Below, in pieces: positions 22,025 through 30,021 of a stretch of 64,000 nt of DNA. Within the stretch, counting starts at the first letter, position 1; each line of letters begins with the position of its first letter. Source of the stretch: Agaricus subrufescens (Eukaryota > Basidiomycota > Agaricomycetes > Agaricales > Agaricaceae); NCBI GenBank assembly GCA_029945375.1, contig CM057069.1:1178001-1242000 (forward strand), given 5' to 3'. The translations under genes were made by a program, and so were the position numbers. The notes under the pieces were generated by a model. The model had not been told where the DNA came from. It did not search any database and saw only the letters and a list, made by a program, of their open reading frames with translations.

Positions 22025-22560
22025 GCAATAATATCTTCATGGTATAATAATGAAAATGCCCAATGTTTCTAATGAAAATTCTTAGTCACAACAATGAAAA
22101 TGCCAAAGTTCAGCAATGAAACTACCCATTATATAGAATGAAAACAAACAATTGGGTATGAAAATACTTACTACCAAATATGAAAACACCAATCCCTGGT
22201 TATGAAATGTCCATGATATAATAATGAAAACAAAATGAAAATCTCTAGACATAGTAATGAAAATGCCAATATCCACCAAGAACCAGTAGAATGAGATTGC
22301 CAACTGACTAGAATGAAACATCCAGTCAGATTTAACAATAGTAGTATAAACCAAGAATGATATTGCCAGTGTATAAGTATAGTATTGATAATATATTGGA
22401 CTGGCATATTATGAAACCTCCAATCTCAAAAACAGCGGAATAATGAAAACATAGACTGGATATATCATAACCGTAAGTTGCAGTCGTTCATTGGATATAA
22501 TGAAAATTCTTCAATTGGATATAGCCAATAAGTTATGATAACGAGAGCAGCCACGAGTCA
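22025..22560 (-). repeat. KDZ right terminal inverted repeat
   Basis: Inverted partner of 7515-8050, gap-free over most of its length. The outer end reads, as reverse complement, ACTCGTGGCTGCT followed by CGTTATCATAACTTATTGG, also found on the left. The GAAGGGAATG of nc-b follows immediately. Confidence 0.85.
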
Positions 22561-22570
22561 GAAGGGAATG

Positions 22571-25201
22571 TCGAGTTTACTAGAGTTTTGCATGTTCCTG
22601 CTCTCCGCAGTAATCTGCTGTCTTGTCTATACCTTGCACAGCACAAGAATTTCATTATCACGATTTCTGCTCATTCTATGGCCTTCTGCTGCAAGGGAAC
22701 AACGCTTTTCACTGCTACAATCCACCCTAACAACTCTGCTGAGCTAGATGGCTCAACTGTGACCTCGGAGGCCGCTTTTTCGGTCTCTACACTTCCCTGT
22801 GACCTCTCCCTATGGCATCGTCGCTTTATTCACCACAATTATGCTGATGTGAGGTCTATGGTGAACAAGGAGCTTGTTACAGGCCTCAAAATCGACTCTA
22901 AAGCGTCCCCTGACCCTATATGTGAGCCCTGCCTTGCTGGCAAGATGCATTCACTTCCTTTCCCCTCCTCTACCAGCCATAATCGATCCCCACTCAAGCT
23001 GGTGCACTCAGACCTTCACGGACCGCTCCCAGTTGCTTCCCACTCAGGCTACAAGTACTGGATAACGTTTATAGACAACGCAACGTGTTTCCGGGCTGTA
23101 TATCTGCTGAAAAGCAAGTCAGAGGCCTTTGAAGCATTCAAACTCTATAAATCTTGGGCTGAAAACCAACTAGGAGTCAAAATGCGCACTCTACAGGACG
23201 ATAAAGGCGGTAAATACATGTCTAAAGCCTTCCTGGCCTTCACGGAGCAATGTGGCATCGATAGGAGGCATTGTACTTGCAACAGGCCTCAGCAAAACAG
23301 TCTAGCTGAAAGGGCTAACAGAACTATGGGTGAAAGGATCACTGCCATGCTCTCTGAGTCAAAATTGCCTCTGAGTTTCTGGGGTGAATGCATCTCCTCC
23401 ATGGTGCATGTGTGGAATAGGCTTCCTACATCATCTCTCCCTGGTTCTACTCCCTTCCAAGCGTTCTATAAGCAAAAACCCAATGTTTCCCACCTCCGAG
23501 TATGGGGGTGCACTGCCTATGTGCATATACAGCGAGATAAACGTGATTCTCTTCAGCCTCACTATGAAAAATGCGTTTTCATAGGCTATCCCACTGGCTA
23601 CAAGGGCTGGAAGTTCTATAACCCAGTTACCAAGTGTTCAATCATCTCTGAAAGGGCAGAATTCGATGAAAGGTACTTCCCTGGCACTTCTAGAGCCCAA
23701 CTCGATGCTATCCCTTCATTTGCTGGCCCTCCCAGCTCTCCTGAGACTCCTATCGCTTCAGAGCCTTCTCCAGCGCTCCCCTCGTTGCATTTCGACTTCC
23801 CACCTCTCCAGGATGAAGGGGGTGGTATCTGGCCTCTCCCTGCACCGTCTCCGCCACCTAGTTCGACTCCTGCAAGTGATATTCCTCCTGAAGAGCCTAA
23901 AGTACCTCAGAATGCTCCTGAAGCTCCTGTGATCGCTCCTGCACCTCCTGTGCTCGCTCCTGCATCTCCTATCGCTCCCTCTCCACCTAGAACGCCTCCA
24001 CAACCTCCTGCACCGCTCCCTGTCACTCCTCCGACCGCTCCTGTGCCTGCTGAGCCTCCACGAGTCCCTAGGCGCACCAATCGAGTTAGACGACCCCTGG
24101 TGAGTGGTGGAGGGTTAAAAACATCGACCTACCTGGAGACAACCCAGAACTAGAAGAGGAGGCCGCTTTTTTGGTTGACAGTGACTTCTGTGATGTAGAG
24201 TTTGCTGGAGCGGTTTCTAATGCAGATCCTCGCTCCTACAGGCTGGCTATGCAGTCCCCTGACCACTCTCACTGGCAGGATGCTTGTAACACCGAGATTT
24301 TCAATCTGGAGGCCAACAGGACCTGGGAACTTGTTGATTTGCCTCCTGGAAAGAAGGTAGTCAACTCTGGATGGGTATTCAAGGTTAAAAGGCATGCCGA
24401 CGGCTCAATTGAGCGCTACAGGGCTTGCCTTGTTGCTAAAGGCTTCTCCCAGCGTCCAGGATTCGATTACACCGAGGTCTTTGCCCCTACATTCTGCCCT
24501 GCCTCCCTGCGCCTCATTGTAGCCTTAGCTGCAAGAGAAGGCTTCAAAATGCGCTCTGTTGACATCTCTTCTGCCTTTACCTATGGGGAACTCGAAGAGG
24601 AGATCTACATGAGACAACCAGAAGGCTACCACACTGGGGGACCTAATATGGTCTTCAGGCTCCGAAAATCGCTCTATGGCCTTAAGCAGGCTGCCAGACA
24701 ATGGAGCAAGAAGCTCAGAAGTGTCCTAGAGGGTATTGGCTACTCCAGACTTCGCTCGACAACTCTATCTACATTTATTCCAAGGGAGACATCAAGGTCA
24801 TAGTGCCTGTCTTCATTGATGATATAACTCTGGTGTCTAAAAGCGATTCTGCTGTCTCTGCTGCTGTCTCTGAGCTGTCTAGCCACTTCAAACTGCGAGA
24901 TCTCGGGTCTACCACTCTGCTACTAGGTATTCAGGTGAAGCAGGACCGTTCTAAGTGCACTATTTCGCTCTCACAAGAGCACTACATCAAGGAGCTGCTA
25001 GAACGATTCAATATGGATGATTCTAACTCCCTTTCCACCCCACTTCCACCTGGTTCTGAGCTCTCCGACATTGTGCCCTCTCTTGAGGAGCAGGCTGAGA
25101 TGAAATCAGTTCCTTATCTCTCTGCTGTAGGTGCCCTGCAGTATCTGGCCACCATGACTCGTCCCGACATTGCTTATGCTGTCTCCTACCTTGGGAGATT
25201 C
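22571..25201 (+). pseudogene. Copia 1 integrase and reverse transcriptase (two frameshifts)
   Basis: Continues copia 1 after the TSD. It contains the zinc-binding pre-integrase region (LWHRRFIHHNYADV, then CEPCLAGKMH) and the integrase core with LVHSDLHGP, LQDDKGGKY and NSLAERAN, carrying the DDE-type Asp, Asp and Glu. A proline-rich linker follows, then the Ty1/copia reverse transcriptase (MRSVDISSAF, then PVFIDDITLV). Single-base deletions near 24095 (end of linker) and 24757 (LRSTTLS instead of LRSDNSI) shift the frame, judged against copia 3. The type B element interrupts it at YLGRF. Confidence 0.9.
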
Positions 25202-27314
25202 TTTTTTTTTTTTTTTTTTGTAATCAATGGGGTTTATTTCAAAACCGGCCTCGTACTTGGGGTGCCATGACGCGTTCCCCCGGCTTTACATCACCTGCCC
25301 GCCCTACACCAGTAGATAACTAGTGGAAGGAAAAACTGCATACGTAAACTAAAGAATGTTCCATAGAATCGAAGTGGTACGCATAAAAGAGAGTCCGAAT
25401 TGATACTTACAAGACGGTGAGAGATGAAAATGAAAAATAGAAGCGGTTAAAAATACACGTCACCTCTGTTAAATCTTCTTCGGCGGAAATTGGCGACGAA
25501 GCCATTCCCTGTCGAAGCGATGGGCCCAGAACGGACAACTCTTTCGATCCAAGGCGGAGTGATTGCGCTTTTCCCGCTTCGATGCGGTACAATTCACACA
25601 ATGCCGGTTCTCAACCGATTTGGCCGGAACCATAAGATGATGCGAGTCCTCCCGATGAGGACCCCCGCAGAGTGGGCAGCGCACGCCTTCACGGCGGCAC
25701 TTGCTAGAATGATGACCCCATCTATAGCACCGGGTGCACAAGACGGAGCCGGAATGGGGACGAGCGCCGGCAATCCTGCAATTGACTCCAGCGACTTGAA
25801 TATGCTTACCGATGTAACCTTTGGCGTTAGCACCGGAAACCGAATCGGCGATGTCGACCCATGCGACGCATGTGTCAGAGTGGGGAGAAGTCCGCATGAC
25901 ACGGATGTTGCGAATGTCGTCAGCTAACGCTAAGCCGACTATGGATTTTCGGAACTCGTCGTGGATACGAGCCGAAGTGGGGGCGAGCCATTCCTTGGAG
26001 GTAGGATCGGTGATAGGGATGTCCAACACCTTGAGGTAGGAGGTGGACATGATGGAGGACCTGCGAATGGGGTTCGCACCTTCTGGGACAGGGAACCGCG
26101 CCTTGATGTGCTTGAGCACGAAGTCGGATTCCGCTCTGGTGGGAACGCGGCTGGTAGATAGGAAAAATTTCCCCGGGCCGCCTTCATCAAGGGAAGAAAG
26201 GATAACCAAGTCCGAGGACTCGGGTAGATTCTTCGCGATAAGTTTGTTGAGATCAAATAAGATCTCCGAGGTGATGTGAGTAGCCTTGAAGTTCAAGACA
26301 CTCGGTGTACGGACGGAGATACCTCGGCGCGAAGGGCCATGGATAGTATGTTTGCCCTGACGACGACGACGCTTGGGCGCAGCAACAGAAACAGCGGGAG
26401 CCTCCGAAGGAGGCGGACGCTGTTGAAGAACAGGAGCCTGTGCACGATCAGCTTTCGCTGGAGCACTCGGCTTGGGAGGAGGGGATGGCGGCGTAACTTT
26501 AGTCCGCTTGACATGAGGTTTCGGGATAGGCCGAGGGGCTTGACCCGAGGTACCGGTAGGGAGGGGAGCGAAATCCACGCGTTGAGAACGTGGTAGTCCA
26601 TCGAGTAAATTGGCAACAGTGAAGCCACCGTCGCATTTGAGATCGAGAACAGCCCGGTCCCGAAGTAGGATCTGAAGGCTTGTGAGTATCATGGATAGAA
26701 ACCGGGGAGTGTCGCTATCCGCAGCAGTGAGTGAAGACGTATAATCCTCAAGTGTAGAAAAGAAGAGATCTCGTCCTGGAACGTTATCTCTAGTATAGGG
26801 AATCTCTGGGACTGGGGGGTCTGGAGAAACTTCCACAGGAATGCGAGCTGGCGATTCTGTGGTCAACATAGCGGAGGGGGTCGGAGACGGTTGTTCAGGC
26901 CGTTTGCCCAGAAGAGACTGAGTGACTTCCGTCAACTCGTGTCGAGGTGCTGAATCAAAAGCAGAGAGAATCTCCGCTGGTGGAAGAAGATTTCCTGGTC
27001 TGGAGGCCGAAGCCCGTTCAGACTGGAAGGGGGTGCCGCCAACATAGGACTGGCTAGGATTAGACAGAGTGCCCACAAAGAAGGAGGGCTCAAGTTCGGG
27101 GACAGGAGGGGCGGGGCCAGGAGTATCCCAGTCCTCGTCCGCAAATTCCTGCAGCGTCTCGCGACGCGGCGGGGCAGGCGTACCTGCCGGAGGAGGTTGT
27201 TGAGACTTATTGCGACGTTTAGGAGGCATAATGGAATGTATTCCCTACTAGCGCAGCTAAACCACAAAGGCTTCCAAAAGAGGAAGGTAGTGGTAAGAGG
27301 TCAAGGAAGGAATG
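25202..27314 (-). mobile_element. ORF1-only LINE derivative, type B
   Basis: Poly(A) tail (poly(T) at 25202-25219), a ~250 bp 3' UTR, one intact ORF (25469-27229) and a complete conserved 5' end (reverse complement of 27240-27314, CATTCCTTCCTTGACC...). It is flanked by the 15-bp TSD TACCTTGGGAGATTC (25187-25201 and 27315-27329). Its 3' end (ACGCGTCATGGCACCCC, then TTTTGAAATAAA, then CCATTGATTAC) is closer to that of the autonomous LINE at 51570 than to type A, so it may be an ORF2-less relative of that lineage. Confidence 0.88.
25469..27229 (-). CDS. LINE ORF1 protein, type B (zinc knuckles), intact
   Basis: 586 residues, intact, starting MPPKRRNKSQQPPP. The N-terminal half is rich in Pro, Ser and Ala and basic. 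The motif KHTIHGPSRRGISV marks the junction to the conserved C-terminal half, as in type A (KHTSHGASRRGV). The C-terminal half has an RNA-binding-like segment with SDTCVAWVDIADSVSG and zinc knuckles CTRCYRWGHHSSKC (C-x2-C-x4-H-x4-C) and CPLCGGPHREDSH, then a third Cys motif and CPFWAHRFDREWLRRQF. The start is supported by the short 5' UTR that follows the conserved element end. A nucleic-acid chaperone or RNA-packaging role is inferred from the family. There is no reverse transcriptase in this element. Confidence 0.85.
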   Translation of the reverse strand: MPPKRRNKSQQPPPAGTPAPPRRETLQEFADEDWDTPGPAPPVPELEPSFFVGTLSNPSQSYVGGTPFQSERASASRPGNLLPPAEILSAFDSAPRHELTEVTQSLLGKRPEQPSPTPSAMLTTESPARIPVEVSPDPPVPEIPYTRDNVPGRDLFFSTLEDYTSSLTAADSDTPRFLSMILTSLQILLRDRAVLDLKCDGGFTVANLLDGLPRSQRVDFAPLPTGTSGQAPRPIPKPHVKRTKVTPPSPPPKPSAPAKADRAQAPVLQQRPPPSEAPAVSVAAPKRRRRQGKHTIHGPSRRGISVRTPSVLNFKATHITSEILFDLNKLIAKNLPESSDLVILSSLDEGGPGKFFLSTSRVPTRAESDFVLKHIKARFPVPEGANPIRRSSIMSTSYLKVLDIPITDPTSKEWLAPTSARIHDEFRKSIVGLALADDIRNIRVMRTSPHSDTCVAWVDIADSVSGANAKGYIGKHIQVAGVNCRIAGARPHSGSVLCTRCYRWGHHSSKCRREGVRCPLCGGPHREDSHHLMVPAKSVENRHCVNCTASKREKRNHSALDRKSCPFWAHRFDREWLRRQFPPKKI

Positions 27315-27527
27315 TACCTTGGGAGATTCAATCATAACCCAGCTCCTGCCCACTGGCTTGCAGTGAAGCATTTACTTCGCTATTTGAAGGGCACCCTGCA
27401 CTACCAGCTCATCTACAGAGGTGGTGACTCTGGAGAACTGTTTACCACCTATTCCAATGCCTCTCACGGCGGCTGCAAGGCCACAGGTCGAGCTACAGGT
27501 GGATATGTGACTATTCTCTCTGGTGCT
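27315..27527 (+). pseudogene. Copia 1 RT/RNase H fragment
   Basis: A short piece of copia 1 between two insertions, starting with the duplicated target and encoding YLGRFNHNPAPAHWLAVKH, then the RNase H start (TTYSNASHGGCKATGRATGG). The first catalytic-type Asp of RNase H (SDAS in copia 3) reads Asn here. It is interrupted at ILSGA by nc-c and resumes at 28823. Confidence 0.85.
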
Positions 27528-28822
27528 TTTTTTTTTTTTTTTTGTATCAATGGCACCTCTCGGTGGACCTTTTATTCAAGTAGCTATACGACATCCGGTT
27601 AGATACTCCGGGCATACTACAAGAATATGGCAGCCATGACGCGTCGCCGAAAGAAACATTAGCCCCAAACAACATTATAATCATATATCGTATCCGGCGG
27701 AATTTACATCGCCTCGAGGAGTAAAATAAAAGAATAAAAGGGAATAATGATAAGAAATAATGGGCCGTAGGGAGAAGTGTACGAAACGAGCCTTAGCTCA
27801 AGCAAACATAACACCTACATAACGGCCCGGATACGCCCCCGATTTTCTGACGAGGCGGTTGCAGTCGCGCGCGCAGCGCAGCGAGTGCGAATGGTGGGTG
27901 CCGGTGGAACGCGCTCCCGTGGAAAGAATGACGAAGGCGGCTGGGCGCCTGAAAAGATAATGGAGAGCTGGCCATCGCATAGAGTAGCCAGGGCCGGGAA
28001 AGAGTGTCGGGGCAGCTGGGTGCCGGGAACGAATGAGGGAACCGGCTACGAAGTAGCCGGGGCCGGAAGGGACAGGATGGAGAAGTCGGGGGAAATTGGA
28101 CTTTCCAAGTGTTGGGTCGAAAGACCCGGAGCGTGAGGTCACGTCACAGAGTAACGCAACCACTTGGTGCCAGCCAAAAATAGCTGGCCAATGGTGGACG
28201 GACCCAGGGTAGGATCCGGCCGAGAGGAGGGAGGGGGAGCCACGCACAAGTGCGCAGCAAAGTGGTGGCCGCCAAAGAATGGACGACCGGGAGAGATCGA
28301 GCAGCGTGATGCTGCTGAAAAATGGTGCACGGCGGGAGGGTCTCTTGAAGACACCGCAGCCCGGTGCGGGAGGGAATCGGACCGTCCGATGGGGAAAAAG
28401 AGGGGGGGGACGGCAAAAATTGGACGTGGTCGCATCCGACGTCCGTTGAGCGAAGGGAGTGTGGGCGCTGTGAGCGGCACCGACGCGGTGGTGTCCAGAG
28501 GGCTTGAGCCAGTCCAGACGAGGGGGTGCGCCCATGATAAGCATGAGCGCGAGGGTGGAACGAAGAGATTTCGTCCCGAGTGTCAGACAGTAGGGGAGTA
28601 ACATACCCCAGTCTGCCCAACGGTGGCCACTACGACATCCAGCGATAGCACAAATAGCGGCCACGCTATTCAACGTGGCCTCTGGGATATCAGCAGGGAG
28701 TAAGACCCCGCCTACACAGCGCCTCCCTACCATTTCCCGAGGAGTGGACGTCTCAGCTACTAAGGCGTAGGCCCCACCCATCCCAAAAGGGAAGGTGGTG
28801 GTTAGAGGTCAAGAAGGGAATG
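27528..28822 (-). mobile_element. Non-coding LINE derivative nc-c, full length
   Basis: Complete copy: poly(T) 27528-27543, body, and the conserved 5' end (reverse complement of 28790-28822, CATTCCCTTCTTGACC...). The 14-bp TSD is TTCTCTCTGGTGCT (27514-27527 and 28823-28836). A 327-codon frame (28781-27798, minus) spans most of the element. It has no recognisable domain, and the corresponding frame is broken in the other copies, so I do not call it a gene. Confidence 0.88.
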
Positions 28823-29235
28823 TTCTCTCTGGTGCTGCTGTGGGCTGGTCCTCAAAGCGTCAGCCCTTTGTGACTCTCTCGAGCACTGAGGCCGAGTTTG
28901 TGGCTGCTGTTGAGGCTGGGAAGGAGATCAAGTGGACTAGGAATATTCTCAGCGAGTTTGGCTACCCCCAGACACTTGCTTCAACTTTATTTGTTGATAA
29001 CAAGTCTGGAATCAGTGTGGCAAAGAATCCTGAACACCACGGGCGCATGAAACACCTAGATCTTCAGTTCTACTGGCTCCGGGAGGCTGTAGAAGAAGGA
29101 ATCATCGATCCACTCTATGTTTCTACTGATCAGCAAGTGGCAGACATTCTGACCAAGGCTGTGGCACCAAAGGTGATTGATTTTGCTGTCCTGCTATTGG
29201 GACTTGGACACTAGACTGCTTGGATCAAGGGGGTG
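28823..29235 (+). pseudogene. Copia 1 RNase H C-terminus and polypurine tract
   Basis: Completes copia 1: RNase H motifs SSTEAEFVAAVEAGKEIKW and FVDNKSGISVAKN, then HGRMKHLDLQFYWLREAV, stopping at 29212-29214. A polypurine tract (AAGGGGGTG) lies immediately before the LTR at 29236 and would prime plus-strand DNA synthesis. Confidence 0.85.
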
Positions 29236-29501
29236 TGTTAGAATGCCCCAAGCATTCAGTTATTAGAGTGACTGGACAATTTGTTTTGTGTATATCTCGA
29301 CTTAGAGTAAGCGGACGGTTCCGCTCACGTGATAGATTAGTCAGCGCATGTTGAACTTGCCTGTGGACGACTTAGAAGTCTTTAGCTTCTTATACTTGTC
29401 CACAGATTAACTGTGCTAATACTAGCTCAATTCTTATCCAATCTGCTCGATACCAGCGTCGTTAGGATCGCCACTGCGAACTCTACGTTCTCGTTTCAAC
29501 A
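29236..29501 (+). repeat. 3' LTR of copia 1 (family 1)
   Basis: Begins TGTTAGAATGCCCC after the polypurine tract and ends CGTTTCAACA. It is 266 bp long, lacking the ~51-bp internal duplication present in the LTRs at 29647, 39680 and 46569. It contains the segment CTTATACTTGTCCACAG only once. Confidence 0.88.
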
Positions 29502-29646
29502 CGGAGGAGTGACAGGGAGCGGTGCAGGAGGTTGTGGAGGTGTTCTAGGTGGAGAGGGAGCGACAGGAGATGCAGGAGTGAGCTCAGGAGATGTAGGAGC
29601 GATCACAGGAGCTTCAGGAGCATTCTGAGGTGCCTTAGGCTCTTCA
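29502..29646 (-). pseudogene. Orphan copia linker fragment between two inverted LTRs
   Basis: 145 bp matching, on the minus strand, the proline-rich linker between integrase and reverse transcriptase of family-1 copia (compare 36509-36650). It sits exactly between the plus-strand LTR of copia 1 and the minus-strand LTR of copia 2 and belongs to neither. Confidence 0.8.
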
Positions 29647-29963
29647 TGTTGGAACGAGAACGTAGAGTTCGCAGTGGCGATCCTAACGACGCTAGTATCG
29701 AGCGGATCGGATAAGAAATGAGCTAGTATTAGCACAGTTAATCTGTGGACAAGTATAAGAAGCTATAACAACAATACAAAGAGATTGCTCACCTGTGGAC
29801 AAGTATAAGAAGCTAAAGACTTCTAAGTCGTCCACAGGCAAGTTCAACATGCGCTGACTAATCTATCACGTGAGCGGAACCGTCCGCTGTACTCTAAGTC
29901 GAGATATACACAAAACAAATTGTCCAGTCATTCTAATAGCTGAATGCTTGGGGCATTCTAACA
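29647..29963 (-). repeat. 3' LTR of copia 2
   Basis: 317 bp; in minus orientation it begins TGTTAGAATGCCCC and ends CGTTCCAACA. It is preceded (29964 on) by the polypurine tract and the 3' end of pol. The segment around CTGTGGACAAGTATAAGAAG occurs twice, 51 bp apart, unlike in the LTR at 29236. Confidence 0.88.
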
Positions 29964-30021
29964 CACCCCCTTGATCCAAGCAGTCTAGTGTCCAAGTCGG
30001 ACGGCAAGATCAATCGCCTTT

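Larger units (their letters stand above)
7515..22560. mobile_element. KDZ-type DNA transposon, ~15 kb, apparently intact
   Basis: Outer termini ACTAGTAGCTGCT (left) and ACTCGTGGCTGCT (right, reverse complement) are followed by near-identical inverted repeats that pair without gaps from 7533 to at least 8000. The central part holds a KDZ transposase gene on the minus strand and a second gene on the plus strand, diverging from a 3.6 kb repeat-rich centre. The flanking target sequence is AGAAGG on both sides, or 8 bp with edge mismatches (left 7507-7514, right 22559-22566). An 8-bp TSD is what I recall for Zisupton-type elements. The element is AT-rich at its ends, unlike the GC-rich retroelements around it. 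Both genes splice to open frames, so this copy may be autonomous. Confidence 0.88.
6166..22570 (-). mobile_element. Non-coding LINE derivative nc-b, carrying the KDZ insertion
   Basis: A minus-strand nc element. Its poly(A) tail reads as poly(T) at 6166-6188, its body runs 6189-7514, and its last ~10 bp (GAAGGGAATG) lie at 22561-22570 beyond the KDZ transposon. It is flanked by a 15-bp TSD, TCGAGTTTACTAGAG (6151-6165 and 22571-22585), so it inserted into copia 1 before the KDZ element landed in its 5' end. No credible coding frame was found. A short block at 7455-7470 differs from the other copies and matches the KDZ right end. Confidence 0.85.
5557..29501 (+). mobile_element. Copia element 1, split by three nested insertions
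   Basis: A family-1 Ty1/copia LTR retrotransposon lacking its 5' LTR and most of gag. Its own sequence survives at 5557-6165, 22571-25201, 27315-27527 and 28823-29501. The insertions are nc-b with the KDZ transposon (6166-22570, TSD TCGAGTTTACTAGAG), a type B ORF1-only element (25202-27314, TSD TACCTTGGGAGATTC) and nc-c (27528-28822, TSD TTCTCTCTGGTGCT). Removing them restores one colinear pol order: gag zinc knuckle, protease, integrase, reverse transcriptase, RNase H, LTR. It is dead, with two single-base frameshifts in addition to the insertions. Confidence 0.9.

Noticed and set aside
7515..22560. A TET/JBP dioxygenase gene as cargo, known from some KDZ elements
   Set aside because: I looked for the typical His-x-Asp and Arg motifs in the spliced frames and spacers and found nothing; the only second gene is the 13-exon partner protein.
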